In this document: one piece after another, positions 32,445-41,974 of the stretch
How the letters are laid out: each line of letters starts with the position of its first letter
Position numbering within the stretch: position 1 is the stretch's first letter
Source: Gambelia wislizenii
Lineage: Eukaryota > Chordata > Lepidosauria > Squamata > Crotaphytidae
Direction of reading: 5' to 3'
DNA length: 64,000 nt
Assembly (NCBI GenBank): GCA_030847615.1
Contig: JAUMIR010000003.1
Location: 34,532,501 to 34,596,500 of the forward strand
Translations under genes and position numbers: made by a program
Notes under the pieces: model-generated
The model's input: the letters and a program-made list of their open reading frames with translations, nothing else
What the model was told of the DNA's origin: nothing
Database searches by the model: none

Positions 32445-34208
32445 TCAGCCAGGCTTATCGGGAAAGCGGGCATGAAACTTTCGCAACAAGCGTTTGGCAT
32501 TGACATGCTCAGAAGCAACCCACTCCGCATGGCCCAAAGGCAGGTGTTTCCACTTTACCAAATACTGTAACCCTCCCCGGTGAAGTCTAGAGTCCAGAAT
32601 CTCAGAAATTTCAAAATGTTGGTCCTGATCCACCAGGATCGGCTGAGGAGCAGGTTCTGGAGCCGGATGGTGTTTGTCCGGAGGGTTCACGGGCTTGAGT
32701 AGGCTGGAATGAAACACAGGATGCACATGACGGTACAACTTAGGCAAGGACAGTTCAAAAGCCACAGGATTTACCATCCTAACAACACGAAAAGGCCCAA
32801 TGTATTTGGCTCCCAACTTTTTAGAGGGTTGGGGACACTTAAGGAATTTGGTGGACAAATAAACCAGATCTCCCACCGCATATCTAGGGGAAGGGTCCCG
32901 TTTCTGATCAGCATAATGTTTGTAGCGTGCTTTGGCAAAGTCCAAGGCCGAGATTACATGAGGCCACGCATCCCTGGCCTTTTGACTCCACTGGGAGACC
33001 GAAATGGGGTCAGAGTTGGGGGACCCCTCCAACAAGGGGAGGGGACCGAAATCATGCCCAGACACAACCTTGAACGGTGAGAGCCCAGTGCTCTGGTGAG
33101 TGGCATTATTGTAGGCCACTTCAGCAAAAGGCAGAAGATCAACCCAATCAGATTGTTGGAAATTCACATAGCATCTTAGGTATTGTTCCAGAGTCTGATT
33201 CGTTCATTCCGATTGTCCATCCGATTGGGGATGATGGGAGCTGCTGAGACCGAGCTCCACCCCTAGAAGGTTCGTGAAAGCCTTCCAAAACTGCGAGGTA
33301 AATTGTGCCCCCCGATCCGACACAATCTTGGCCGGAATGCCATGAATCCGATAAATATGCTGAATGAACAATTTGGCTAATTGGGAGGCCGTGGGGAGTT
33401 TCTTACAGGCCACAAAATGCGCTTGCTTTGAGAACAAATCAGTCACCACCCAAATAACCGTCTTTTTCCTACTCTCTGGTAATTCCACAATAAAGTCCAT
33501 GCTAATGACCTCCCAGGGCTTGTTTGGGGTAGGTAGAGGGTGGAGCAAACCTTTGGGCTTCCCTGACCCCCCTTTTGACACTGCACAAGTGGTACACCCC
33601 TTCACATATTCCTCCACCTCCTTCCTCATATGGGGCCACCAAAACTGTCTCCGGGCCAAATGCAAAGTTTTGAGATACCCAAAATGTCCCGCACTCTTGA
33701 CATCATGGCACTGCTTGAGAATACTCGCTCTCAAGACCTCAGGAACATACAGGCAATCCCCTTTCCAGGCCACCCCATCCCTCACGGTCACCTCATTGGG
33801 GTGAGCCAGGAACCACTGATCCAGGGGCAGTTCCGAGGCCAATTGAGAATGCCACCCTCCTTTCTCCCCTTGAGAATCTGTGGGCGTGGCAGAGCTATCC
33901 GCCGTAGGGGTCACTGCCTGGGTCCCCGGATCGGGGGAAGGTGGTTCGGGGTTCAAGGGCTGGGGCACCGGTCCAGGCGCCGAGGGTGAGCCACCGCCAG
34001 TTTCAGTTGGACCCGGCACCTGAGCAGGGCTAGCAGTGGATTTCTGTTCTTTGGCTTTGCTCTGCATGAGGACAGCTAGCCCCAAGTGGGAAGGAGAAAA
34101 AACGGTATCAATGACCTCCTTGCGCTTACTCTCATGTTGTGGTAGCCTGGACAAAGCGTCAGCCAGAAAATTCCTTTTCCCCGGGATAAATTTCAAGGTG
34201 AAATTAAA
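32445..34208 (-). pseudogene. Gypsy integrase with chromodomain (3' part of pol)
   Basis: Integrase inserts the element's cDNA into the host chromosome, and the chromodomain is thought to guide it to particular chromatin marks. Read from 34208 downwards there is first the end of RNase H (FIPGKRNFLADALSRLP), then a proline-rich spacer. An HHCC zinc-binding region follows, with H...GHFGYLKT and CTTC. The catalytic core has MDFIVELP, DRGAQFTSQFW and the Glu of DGQSE. An in-frame TGA at 33204-33206 follows that Glu directly, where family members have Arg. The frame resumes to 32445 with the GPF-type region (YIGPFRVV) and a C-terminal chromodomain (FEISEILDSR...YLVKWKHLPL...EWV). The stop would truncate integrase at its catalytic Glu. 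Confidence 0.9.
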
Positions 34209-35244
34209 TCAGTAAAAGAAACTGGCCCACCTGACCTGCTTGGGGCTCAAACGCCTAGGGGTAGCCAATACTTCCAAATTTTTATGATCAGTCCAAACTT
34301 CAAACGGTTTGGGTGAGCCCTCCAGTAGGTCTCTAGTGCCAACTTGATAGCACCTGCCTCCTTCTCCCACACCGGCCAATTTCGTTCAGTGTCATTGAAC
34401 TTTCTGGATAAATAGGCACATGGCCTCAAATCCCCTTCCTCCCCCTTTTGCAACAGAACACCACCCATAGCTACATCAGATGCGTCCACTTGGACCACGA
34501 AAGGTTGGGAGGGGTCGGGGTGTTTGAGAATAGGCTCAGAAGTGAAAAGGGATTTCAATTTGTCAAATGCGTGTTGGCACTGTGGTGACCACACAATTTT
34601 TTGGGGAGGTTTGTTCCCTTTACCGTGCTTGGAACCTTTGTCTTTCCCATCTTTAGTTTTTAACAAATCTGTCAGGGGAAGGGCTACCGACGCAAAGTCA
34701 GGGATGAAGGACCGATAGAAATTAGCAAATCCCAGGAAGCTCTGCAACTGTTTCCTGGTTCTAGGGGCTTCCCATGCCAAGACCCCCTTAACCTTTTCTG
34801 GGTCCATTTCAATCCCTTTGTTTGAGATGCGGTACCCTAAATAATCCAGACGGCTTTGGTGGAACTCACACTTGGACATTTTCGCATACAGATGATTTTC
34901 CCCCAACCTGGTAAGCACCTTTTCACCAGTTTCACATGGGACGTGTAGTCCTCAGAATAAATCAACACATCATCAAGGTACACCAACACCCCTTTGTACA
35001 GAAATTCACGTAACACATCATTAATTAAGTTCTGAAAAATGCCAGGGGCCCCTTTTAGGCCGAAAGGCATGACGAGGAACTCAAAAGCCCCTAAGGGGCA
35101 ATTAAATGCAGTCTTCCATTCATCCCCCTCCCGAATCCGTACTCTGTAGTAGGCCTCTCGCAGATCCAGCTTCGTGAAAATCTTCCCTTTGGAGAGATGG
35201 GCTAATATGTCCTTCATCAAGGGCAGGGGGTACTGGTTGGAGAC
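34209..35244 (-). pseudogene. Gypsy reverse transcriptase C-half and RNase H
   Basis: From 35244 downwards this reads PLPLMKDILAHLSKGKIFTK and LDLREAYYRVRI, then GAFEFLVMPFGLKGAPGIFQ and YLDDVLIYSED, with YLDD as the catalytic pair of aspartates. A frameshift near 34915 leads into CEFHQSRLDYLGYRIS and LQSFLGFANFYRSFI. RNase H begins at VVQVDASDVAMGGVLLQ with the first catalytic Asp and continues through AYLSRKFNDTERNW. Near 34330 a second frameshift moves the frame to PFEVWTDHKNLEVLA. An in-frame TGA at 34209-34211 follows. The N-terminal RT blocks lie on the other side of the CR1 insertion. Confidence 0.9.
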
Positions 35245-35248
35245 ACTA

Positions 35249-37629
35249 CAAGATCTAGCAAATTCCTTACATGCCTGGAAGACAATTTCATGGTCCAAAA
35301 GGTGGAAGAGGCAACAAGGGGGTCAGCTATTTTAGATCTGATCCTAACCAACAGAGACGACATTGTTAATGGGGTGCAAGTGGTGGGATCCTTAGGTGAG
35401 AGTGATCATGTTCTCCTGGAGTTTGTTATACAATGGAAAGGAGAAGCCAGGCATAGTCAGACACGCATTCTTGACTTTAGGAGAGCTGATTTCAATAAAC
35501 TCAGGGGAATACTGGGGATGATCCCATGGTCAAGAATACTAAAAGAGAAGGGACCTCAAGACGGATGGGACTTTCTCAAAAGGGAGATACTGAAGGCACA
35601 ATTTCAAACAGTACCATTGAGGAAGAAAAATGGGAGGTGTCTCAAGAAACCAGGATGGATGACTAAAGAACTTTCAATGGAGCTAAGTTTTAAACGGAAC
35701 ATGTATAGGAAATGGAAAGGGGGGGAAATCACCAAAGAAGAATTCAAACAGATAGCGAACACGTGTAGGAGTAAAGTCAGAAAAGCTAAAGCGCAGAATG
35801 AGCTCAGGCTTGCTAGGGAGGTTAAGAACAATAAAAAGGGTTTTTTTGGGTATGTCCGCAGCAAAAGGAGGAAGAAGGAAATGATAGGGCCGCTACGTGG
35901 AGAAGATGGCAAAATGCTAACAGGGGACAGAGAAAAGGCAGAATTACTCAACACCTTCTTTGCCTCAGTGTTTTCAGAAAAGGAAAAGGAGGACCAACCT
36001 GAGGAGAATGGAACAGAGGACACAATAGGGGAAATCCAGCTCAAAATAAGTAAAGAGGTAGTACAGGAATACCTTCTTAATCTAAATGAATTTAAATCTC
36101 CAGGACCAGATGAACTACATCCAAGAGTATTAAAAGAGCTGGCAAATATAATCTCAGAGCCATTGGCAATAATATTTGAGAACTCCTGGAGAACAGGAGA
36201 AGTCCCAGCAGACTGGAGGAGGGCAAACGTTGTTCCCATCTTCAAAAAGGGGAAAAAAGAGGATCCCAACAACTATCGTCCAGTTAGTCTGACATCAATA
36301 CCAGGGAAGATTCTAGAACAGATCATTAAACAGAGAGTCTGTGAACATTTAGAAGGCAATGCCATAATCACAAAAAGTCAGCATGGGTTTCAGAGAAACA
36401 AGTCATGCCAGACTAATCTGATCTCTTTTTTTCATAAAGTTACCAGCTTGGTAGATGAAGGGAATGCTGTGGACATTGCATACCTTGATTTCAGTAAGGC
36501 CTTTGACAAGGTTCCCCTTGACATTCTTGCAAACAAGCTTGTAGAATGTGGGCTAGACAAGTTAACTGTTCAACGGATTTGTAATTGGTTGACCGGCCGA
36601 ACCCAAAGGGTGCTCAGCAGTGGCTCCTCTTCGTCTTGGAAAGATGTGACCAGTGGGGTGCCACAGGGTTCTGTCCTGGGCCCAGTGCTATTCAACATCT
36701 TTATCAATGACTTAGATGAGGGAATTAGGGGCATACTTATCAAATTTGCAGATGACACCAAATTGGGAGGAGTAGCTAATACCCTAGAGGACAGGATCAA
36801 AATTCAGAATGACCTGGATAGACTGGAGAGCAGGGCCAAAGCTAACAAAATGAAATTCAATACGGAGAAATGTAAAGTACTGCATTTAGGGCGGAAAAAT
36901 GAAATGCATAAATATAGGATGGGAGAGACCTGGCTGAATGAGACTACGTGCGAAAGGGATCTAGGAGTCCTAGTAGACCACAAGTTGAACATGAGCCAAC
37001 AGTGTGATGCGGCAGCTAAAAAGGCCAATGCAATTTTGGGCTGTATCAATAGAAGTATAGTGTCTTGATCAAGGGAAGTAATAGTGCCACTCTATTCTGC
37101 CTTGGTCAGACCTCACTTAGAATACTGTGTCCAGTTCTGGGCACCACAATTCAGAAAGGATATTGACAAATTGGAGCGTGTCCAGAGAAGGGCAACTAAA
37201 ATGGTGAAAGGTCTGGAAACAATGCCTTATGAAGAGAGACTTAGGGAGCTGGGTATGTTTAGCCTGGAAAAAAGACGGTTTAGAGGCGATATGATAGCCC
37301 TGTTTAAGTATTTGAAGGGATGTCACGCTGAGGATGGAGCAGGCTTGTTTTCTGCTGCTCCAGAGACTGGAACACGGAGCAATGGGTGCAAGCTCCAGGA
37401 ACAGAGATTCCACCTCAACATGAGGAGGAACTTTTTGACAGTAAGAGCTGTTCGGCAGTGGAACGCACTCCCTCGGAGCGTGGTGGGGTCTCCTTACTTG
37501 GAGGTCTTTAAACAGAGGCTGGATGGCCATCTGTCGGGGATGCTTTGATTGTGATTTCCTGCGTGGCAGGGGGGTTGGACTGGATGGCCCTCGTGGTCTC
37601 TTCCAACTCTGCAATTCTATGATTCTATG
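35249..37629 (+). mobile_element. CR1 LINE, 5' truncated, inserted in the Gypsy RT
   Basis: The element lies between duplicated ACTA bases at 35245-35248 and 37630-37633. Removing the insert and one ACTA rejoins the Gypsy RT sequence without a gap. The 3' end has the CR1-typical short direct repeat 'attctatgattctatg'. It is truncated within the endonuclease domain. A related 3' fragment is at 41687-41903, and a decayed minus-strand one at 53317-53830. Confidence 0.95.
35251..37548 (+). pseudogene. CR1 ORF2 (endonuclease end plus reverse transcriptase), one nonsense codon
   Basis: The frame runs without shift from the 5' truncation, through SSKFLTCLEDNF and the ATG at 35290, to the TAG or TGA-type stop at 37546-37548. 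It is broken only by a TGA at 37066-37068. The endonuclease end retains DLILTNRDDIV and GESDHVLL. RT motifs are SPGPDELHP, NNYRPVSLTSIPGKILEQ, AYLDFSKAFDKVP with the catalytic Asp, SGVPQGSVLGPVLFN and KFADDTKLGG. After the stop the frame continues with [20 protein letters not shown] and the CR1 C-terminal domain. TGATCAAGGGAAGTA reads like CGA to TGA. Being 5' truncated, this copy could not have moved on its own. Confidence 0.92.
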
Positions 37630-37633
37630 ACTA

Positions 37634-38500
37634 ATCGCGTTTAGCCCTCTGTAATCCTGAATCAAACGAAGCCCGCCATCAGCCTTGCGCCTAAACATCA
37701 CCGGAGCCCCCACAGGCGAGGTTGAGGGCCTAATGAACCCTCGGGCTAAGTTTTTGTCTATGAACTCTCGGAGCGCCTCCATTTCAGCTGGTGTCATAGA
37801 ATAAATGCGAGGTTTGGGTAGGCTGGACTCCGAGAGTATCTCAATGGCACAGTCAAAAGCCCGGTGGGGTGGCAAAATGTCACATTCCCTCTCCTCAAAC
37901 ACATATTGCCAAGCCTTGTACTCCACTGGCAGCCCTTTCAGCTCCCCTTTTACTAAGGCAGTTGTGTAATTCTGCGGCTCATCCACCAGGGGGCCCCCGT
38001 CCCCTGGGGATCCTCCCCCCGCCCCGTGCTCCTTGGTACACAATGGGTCTGTAAAAGTCAGTGTTTCTTTTATCCAGTCTATGGTGGGGTTGTGGTACTT
38101 TAGCCAGTTCAGACCCACAACTGCCGCGGGGACTAAACCTGGAGCAATCACAAACTGCAGTTCCTCCTGGTGGGTGCCCATCCTCATGTGCATGGGACCA
38201 GTTATGCACCGAGCAGGGCCCCCCTTCATCATCCCCCCATCCATCTGAGACAGCCACACGGGCTTGTCCAGCTTAACAGTATCAACGTTCAGTTCACTGA
38301 CTAAGGAGGGGTGAATGAGTACTTGGGTACAACCAGAGTCAATCATTAACATTACTTTGCGGGTGGGGCCCTCCCCTCCAACCCCCACTCGAGCTTTGAT
38401 AAAGAACGGGCCCTTCACTCCACTCACCACGGCATCCGGGCGCCCTTCCGGATTAGCCCGCCCTCGGGCGCTCAGTAGGGCGGGCTGGGCCCGTTTCCCG
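37634..38500 (-). pseudogene. Gypsy protease and N-terminal reverse transcriptase
   Basis: This is the start of pol. It overlaps the end of gag in the -1 frame near 38472-38500, the usual arrangement for Gypsy gag-pol expression by frameshift. The aspartic protease has VMLMIDSGCTQVLIHPSLV (active-site Asp-Ser-Gly, with Cys where Ala or Thr is more common) and VVGLNWLKYHNP. The RT N-terminus follows, with ILPPHRAFDCAIEI, EMEALREFIDKNLARGFIRP and GGLRLIQDYRGLNAI, where the CR1 insertion starts. The stretch downstream on the minus strand (37117-37633) in the same open frame is antisense CR1, not pol. Confidence 0.9.
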
Positions 38501-40003
38501 CCGGCTCAGCGTCGGAAGAGTAGGACCCACTATCCTCGGGATCATCTGAGGACTCCCCTGCCGCATGGCCCGCTGCCAGGGCCCTGGCCGTCGCCTTGGT
38601 CTTGGGCTTAGAGGGAGTCTTAGTGGACCCGGATCTCCCCTCGCTCCACGCTGGCTTGGCAGCGGCGGGTTGCTCCCGAGGGCTCCTCTCTGGGCACTCC
38701 GCTATGCGGTGTCCGCTCTTCCCACAATGCAGGCACAGCCCCTTTCTCATCCTTCGCTCATGTTCGGACTCTCCGGTGGTGCCTCCCCCCGAGCGTGCCG
38801 CCTTGGTCTTCTTCCCGGGGCCCCCAGCGGGCTTCCCCTCCGTCCCGGCCTGGCGGCGCAACATCTTGATGCTGGCCTTCACCGACTCCACTTCCCCAGC
38901 TAGCCGTATCCACCCCATGAGGGTTTCGGGGTCTCCCTGGAACTTGGCCCACTCTAGAATGTCAGGGTTCAGGCCCTCCTGGAAAAACTGCACCTTGACC
39001 TCCTCTGGCCACTCCGGCACTTGGCTGGCTAGGCGGCGGAACTCAGCCGCGTACTCTGCCACCGGCATCGTACCTTGCTTCACGCTCCTAAGCTTGCTTC
39101 GAGCCCGCTTCCCTCTTAAGGGATCGTCGAACTGGGCCCTGAGAGCCATCAGGAACTCTTGGTAATTACCCAGTTCAGGGGCTCCCATATCATACAGACC
39201 CACCAACCACTGGGCCGCCTCTCCCTCCAGTTGGTTGGACACATACTGCACTTTCTCAGCCTCAGACTGGAACTCCCCTTCCCACTGAGTCATGTAACTC
39301 ACCACTTGAGTCATGAAGTAGGGTATTTTTGCTGGATCCCCATCGAACTTCGCCTTCAGATGCCGGTGCTTCCAGCCCCGGGGTCGCTCCTGCGGCTCAA
39401 CCAGGCCAGCCCCCGCTGGGGGAGCCGGTCCAGGAGCCGGCAGGCCAGGTACAACAGGGGGCTGAACGGGACTCCATCCCCGGGTGCCTGGGCAGCCGCA
39501 GGTGGCGCTGGGGGAGGCTGGGCCCCTCCAGGTGCTGGTGGAGCTGGAGGGGTTCTGTGCAGGAGTTCTAGGAGTACCTCCCGTATCTCACCCATTTGCT
39601 GTTTCAGTTGAAGAACCTCGGTTCCAACTTCTGCCAGGGAAAACTTCGCTTCTGGCTCTCTAGGCCCCTCACCCTGGGGTCTGTCCCACCGGGACCTGCG
39701 GTCTTCTCGGCGACCGGCCCCTGCCCATGGCCAGGCAGGGCCCAAAACCCCTCGCACCGGAGTGCCAAAGCTTGGCAGGCTGCCCCTCCCTGGAGCCAGC
39801 TCGATCCCCAGCTCCCAGGGCTCAGTGGAGGGTGGAAATCTTGCAGCCCTCCGGCGGTCTCGGTCGTGGCTGGCGCCTCCAGCTGCGGCGGCTACAGCAC
39901 CCCCCTCTGCCCCGGTCTCCTGCTTCGAGGCATCGGCTTCTCTGGCACTGGCTACAGTCAGATCTTGGTCCATCTGTGTGCCAGTCTCTGCGTCCTCAGA
40001 CAT
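38472..40003 (-). pseudogene. Gypsy gag, frameshifted
   Basis: Gag forms the particle that packages the element's RNA. I take the start at the ATG at 40001-40003 (MSEDAETGTQ) because the upstream residues of the open frame lie in the leader and LTR. The N-terminal part is rich in Ala, Pro and Arg with a short helical segment (VLQLKQQMGEIREVLLELL) and runs to about 39356. A frameshift at about 39320-39360 leads to the second frame. There a capsid-like domain (EAAQWLVGLYD...YQEFLMALRAQFDDPL...VAEYAAEFRRLA) is followed by a CCHC zinc knuckle CLHCGKSGHRIAEC (residues about 194-207 of the 280-residue frame). The C-terminus is acidic and Ser-rich. It resembles host RTL/PEG10-type genes, but the LTRs show it is an element. 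Confidence 0.9.
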
Positions 40004-40068
40004 TGCAGGTAAAGGCTCCACAGTTTCAGGACAGAGAAAAAAAAATAAAAATAGAGTATGCAGCTTTC

Positions 40069-40429
40069 TGTGATGTACACAGAACACAAACTCAGATATC
40101 TTCAATATATTTCTTTATTGGAATAGAAGCATGTGTAAGGAACAGTGGCAAAGCTGCATACTGAAGACCAATCAGGACAGATAAGGTACCCCCAGCGTGG
40201 GAAAGCAGAAAGGGGGGGGGAGGAGAACTTCAAAGCTCACTTTGGAGGAGAGAGATCTGCCAGGCCATCTGGCCGGCCTTGAGCTCCCGGGATGAACAGC
40301 GTTCCCAAGGAAACCAACATCTCCCAAACATTCCGGAGGCCCAAGGCGGAACCAGTCTCAAACCATGAAAATGTCAGGGATCACCACGAACTCCACTCTA
40401 AGCCTTAGAATTCGTGGACGGCCCTGACA
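40069..40429 (-). repeat. 5' LTR of the Gypsy element
   Basis: 361 bases with TG...CA ends, lacking 8 bases that the other LTR has near its position 105. Otherwise nearly identical, at two substitutions. Confidence 0.95.
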
Positions 40430-40533
40430 CACGCTGGAGGACCTAGAAGATGCCTAGAGAGACCATATTTTTTCAGACGTGGGTAAGTGAATCTGTGGAT
40501 ATTGGTCCCACTGATACAGGGACTTGTACTGTA

Positions 40534-40805
40534 ATATCATTCTCAAGGAGTGTCTCTGCTGATCTCCACTCTCCATGGAAATGGATGCCTAGAGGGGACT
40601 GCCACACTGGAAAGGGGGGTGGAGGTTGTATCAGGAGATATACAGTAGCTACGTGGAAGAGATACATTCCCCAGTGCAGGATTTCAATCACTGTGTGGGT
40701 GACAAACTTGTAGAATGCCTTCATTGTTCATCTTGTCATATTAAAATGTGTGTGTGTGTGTGTAGCTTTGATTTTCTAACCAGCTCTTGCTCTTTTTTAC
40801 TCTGG
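40534..40805. other. No gene; (GT)n at about 40748-40764
   Basis: Unremarkable sequence with a short GT microsatellite. Confidence 0.5.
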
Positions 40806-40809
40806 GTCT

Positions 40810-41385
40810 AAGGACTTTATCAGAAGCAGCAAATACGGCATCATAACGACACCTAATTAATGCGAAAGGGCGCACATATCAAATGTTGTCATCCTTTCGC
40901 AATTTTGTATTGTCCAAATGCCATTCCTTTTTCTTGATGGGCCAAGCGGTCAATAGATCTCCCCTGGTGCTTTTTTTTGCTTGTATTGCCAGCATTTGAA
41001 ACCTTGCAACATTGTGTTAATGTGAATACAGCGTCAATGACAGAACACTTCTGGGTGAGATGGGGAAAACCAGGTAGGGGACCCACTTTATCATCCCCCC
41101 TGGTTTACTTGGGACTTTGTGGGTGCATTTCTGTGCTTGTGTGTACTTTTTGTGGGGTTTTTTGATGTATTTTTGAATTTACCCGCACTCGCGTCTTCTC
41201 GCAAGAATTGCTGAGTCTCGAACCAGGAAGTAAATGGAGCTCCATTCCTGGTCCATTATGCTTACCATGCTGCTTAAGGTAAGGTCTGGGGGTGGGTGTT
41301 GTTCTTTTGCCAGCAGAAAAATGCAACAATATAAGCCAGCAAAAGAATGTTTATGGAGGGTGGTCCAATAAAGTAAGTATTTAGC
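40810..41385. mobile_element. TIR element, AGGACTTTATCAGA family, copy 6
   Basis: The left end reads 'taaggactttatcagaagca' and the right end is near 'ggtccaataaagtaagt'. The interior shares blocks with 24396-24990 ('agaacacttctgggtga', 'cactcgcgtcttctcgcaag', 'aaggtaag') and with the subterminal 'ttcttttgcc' region of 16893-17411. No coding capacity. Confidence 0.65.
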
Positions 41386-41409
41386 TTATAGGATACACCT
41401 TTACACCAT

Positions 41410-41615
41410 TAAGCAGAGGGATCTTGTAGCACCTTTGAAACTGAGAGAGAAAAAATGGTAGCATAAGCTTTTGTAGATTTATGTGGTGCGTAACTGTTTA
41501 TTCATTGCTTATATATGCAAATAGTAAAAATAACAACAACATCAAACATTTGTATAGGGCTTCCAATGAGCATTTCATATCCACCATCTACTTTCAATCT
41601 CACAACAGTCTTCTA
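41410..41615. repeat. Unclassified dispersed-repeat fragments
   Basis: 'gatcttgtagcacctttgaa' with 'gcataagcttttgtagattt' (41430-41482) has the look of a dispersed reptile repeat. 'tttgtatagggcttccaatg' (about 41550-41600) resembles a LINE/SINE tail. Neither can be classified here. Confidence 0.35.
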
Positions 41616-41619
41616 ATAT

Positions 41620-41970
41620 GAGTCAAACTAGGGGTTGGAGGCACTAGGGCTCTCTGGCAGTGAAATCTAAATACTTCATGAGACTACATGAGATTTCACC
41701 TAAACATTAAGAAGAACTTTTGATAGTAAGAGCTGTTCAACAGTGGAATGTGCTGCTTCAGAGTATGGTGGAGGTTTTTTGGAGGTTTTTAAACAGAGGC
41801 TGGATGGCCACCTGTCAGGAATGTTTTGACTGTGTATTCCTGTAGGGCAAGGGGTTGGACCGGATGGCTCTTGTGGTCTCTTCCAACTCTATGATTCTCT
41901 GATCCTATCCAAATCCCAGGATTCTGTAGGATGGAGCCATGGTAGTTAAAGTGAAATTAAAGAGTTATTA
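41620..41970. mobile_element. Palindromic MITE split by a CR1 tail
   Basis: The left part (about 41640-41685) has 'agggctctctggcagtgaaa'. The right part (about 41905-41970) has 'aaatcccaggattctgtagg' and 'ccatggtagttaaagtg'. Both are segments of the 222-bp palindrome at 16062-16283, separated by a CR1 3' end. Confidence 0.6.
41687..41903 (+). mobile_element. CR1 3' end, 5' truncated
   Basis: It corresponds to 37405-37625 of the larger CR1: 'gatttcacctaaacattaag', 'gtaagagctgttcaacagtg', 'aaacagaggctggatggcca', and the terminal 'tctatgattctctga'. It sits inside a palindromic MITE. Confidence 0.85.
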
Positions 41971-41974
41971 CTGT

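Larger units (their letters stand above)
32046..40429 (-). mobile_element. Ty3/Gypsy chromovirus LTR retrotransposon, full length, interrupted by CR1
   Basis: The minus-strand order is 5' LTR (40069-40429), gag, protease, RT, RNase H, integrase, chromodomain, 3' LTR (32046-32414). A 5-base target duplication is visible as catgc on the left and cacgc on the right, with one mutation. A G-rich polypurine tract (seven G's, then cagta) directly precedes the 3' LTR on the minus strand. I did not recognise the primer-binding tRNA next to the 5' LTR. The coding region has two nonsense codons, several frameshifts and a 2.4-kb CR1 insertion, so this copy is not autonomous. Without the CR1 the element is about 6.0 kb. 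Confidence 0.95.
31713..40531. mobile_element. Tigger-like TIR element, split by the Gypsy insertion
   Basis: The left end is 'cagtaccgacccccatatcc' after TA (31711-31712). The right end, read in reverse, is 'cagtacaagtccctgtatca', followed on the plus strand by TA (40532-40533). Without the inserted 8.4 kb the element is about 430 bases. Its interior has tandem units of about 107 bases carrying a small hairpin ('ctagaagatgcct' paired with 'aggcatcttctag') at about 31840-31935 and 31936-32045, continued at 40435-40470. It has no coding capacity. The Gypsy element sits inside it at 32046-40429. Confidence 0.75.

Noticed and set aside
35604..36272. 222-codon minus-strand frame
   Set aside because: It is the antisense shadow of the CR1 RT, serine- and leucine-rich, without domain signature.
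37117..38430. One 437-residue minus-strand protein
   Set aside because: Only the part above 37634 is Gypsy protease and RT. The rest is antisense CR1 sequence that happens to stay open.
38472..39314. Domesticated gag gene of the RTL/PEG10 type
   Set aside because: It lies between two near-identical LTRs with pol and a target duplication, and its frame is shifted relative to its own N-terminus. It is part of a Gypsy element.
38565..40164. Several plus-strand frames of 100-190 codons
   Set aside because: They are antisense shadows of the GC-rich gag region; composition is biased and they show no motif.
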